Source: Gymnothorax reevesii (Eukaryota; Chordata; Actinopteri; Anguilliformes; Muraenidae). From it: a stretch of DNA of 64,000 nt. Of this stretch, positions 63,530 to 64,000 are shown piece after piece (the stretch's first letter is position 1; the number at the start of each line of letters is the position of its first letter). Position numbers and translations under genes: made by a program. The notes under the pieces were generated by a model. The model was not told the origin of the DNA. It did no database searches and saw only the letters and a list, made by a program, of their open reading frames with translations. Location of the stretch: assembly GCA_029721435.1 (NCBI GenBank), contig CM056581.1, forward strand, positions 67,752,712 to 67,816,711. The letters are read 5' to 3'.

Positions 63530-64000
63530 TTAGGAGAGGCAGGCTGATGTAGCACAGCTCCCTCTGCTTATGCAGCCATGCATTGTAATCCATGCCGAAT
63601 GTGGATTGCTGTTTTCTTACTGGAAAATGCTGGGATGTCCCAGGAGCCACCGATGTCTCGATGGCCAAAATACATGCACAACTGTCTGCATTAATTTAGT
63701 CCTCGTAAAGATGCAAGTCACCCATGCTATGTGTTTTGACACAGCCCCACACCATGACAGACCTGAATTTTGGACCTAATGGTGATAACAGCTTGAGTTT
63801 GTCTGAAGGACATAGTGGCTATTTTTTTTTTTTTTCTTCAAAAATCACATTAAAAGTTGACAACTGGGGTCACAAAACACCCTCCCACTTTCTTAATATC
63901 CAAGTCAGTCAACAACGAGCCCAGAACAGTCGGTGGCACTTTTGGACAGTGTTTATGTAATGCTTCATCTTTCCTTAGTAAAGTATATCCATCAGAGTCA
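63530..64000 (-). pseudogene. Tc1-like transposase relic, cut by the window edge
   Basis: On the minus strand, from ~63950, the pieces read LTWILRKWEGVL, STFNVIF (first catalytic region with the Asp-Glu lost), RSVMVWGCVKTHSMGDLHLY and, in a shifted frame, ENSNPHSAWITMHGCIS (for the usual QDNAKPHSARITTAWL) with ATSACLS for 'ACSPDLS'. The order is that of a Tc1 catalytic domain. Frameshifts and stops are numerous, and the N-terminus lies beyond the window. Confidence 0.75.

Overview
The window reads as intergenic or intronic DNA from a ray-finned fish. The evidence is the repeat content: many Tc1-like DNA transposons (DD34E signature), CR1/L2-type LINEs, PIF/Harbinger pieces, hAT-like MITEs, a Ty3/Gypsy element of probable Gmr1 type, tRNA-derived SINEs, and (CA)n, (TA)n, (CT)n and (ATT)n microsatellites. 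Base composition is AT-rich, with no operon structure and no prokaryotic signals. I found no host protein-coding exon, rRNA or functional tRNA that I would defend. Nearly every recognisable coding stretch belongs to a transposable element, and only one transposase is uninterrupted.

Layout. 0-2.4 kb: mostly unassigned, with a LINE 3' end near 1.1-1.35 kb. 2.47-4.10 kb: a complete Tc1 element with 287-bp terminal inverted repeats (TIRs) and an open 337-codon transposase. 4.3-7.4 kb: a LINE ORF1 zinc-knuckle relic, a Tc1 fragment, and an antisense Tc1 relic split by a solo LTR with a 4-bp target-site duplication (TSD). 8.4-10.5 kb: a gctag-rich tandem repeat, a palindromic MITE, an internally deleted Tc1 and a (TA)n tract. 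10.5-13 kb: unassigned apart from a (CA)n tract. 13.0-25.3 kb: a cluster of minisatellites (24-bp, 51-bp, 23/69-bp, ~24-bp and ~37-bp units). The 69-bp array is about 6 kb long and is split by a 2.26-kb TTAA-flanked DNA transposon that itself carries two further MITEs. 25.3-27.7 kb: unassigned.

27.7-38.1 kb is a nest. A CR1-type LINE seems to be split into 28.1-28.3 and 37.3-38.1 kb by an 8.7-kb interval bounded by the TIRs of one Tc1 element. That interval holds Harbinger fragments, a long hairpin, an integrase-like transposon, a ~180-bp satellite and two more Tc1 copies. 38.3-42.4 kb is a Gypsy element with 5-bp TSDs and both LTRs but most of pol deleted. It landed in the pentanucleotide tail of a nearly complete antisense CR1 LINE (42.4-49.1 kb), which has an ORF1 esterase and two ~1.2-kb 5' monomers. 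49.1-50.75 kb holds a second LINE fragment and another Tc1. 51.3-51.75 kb repeats the LINE-tail junction. 53.6-54.8 and 61.1-62.4 kb are two copies of an LTR-like repeat. 55.5-58.6 kb holds a MITE and a second, inverted copy of the integrase-like transposon, interrupted by a 989-bp element with 8-bp TSDs. 59.1-60.3 kb is an L2-like LINE relic with a hAT-type palindrome and a tRNA-like repeat inside it. 60.4-63.3 kb is a Tc1 carrying a SINE and one LTR-like copy. An antisense Tc1 relic runs off the right edge.

These parts do not form a pathway. The biological content is insertion history, readable from TSDs, TIR pairs and paired empty and filled sites, plus several repeat families whose names I cannot give. 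Start codons of the apparent open frames are often GTG or TTG, so most short frames were ignored.
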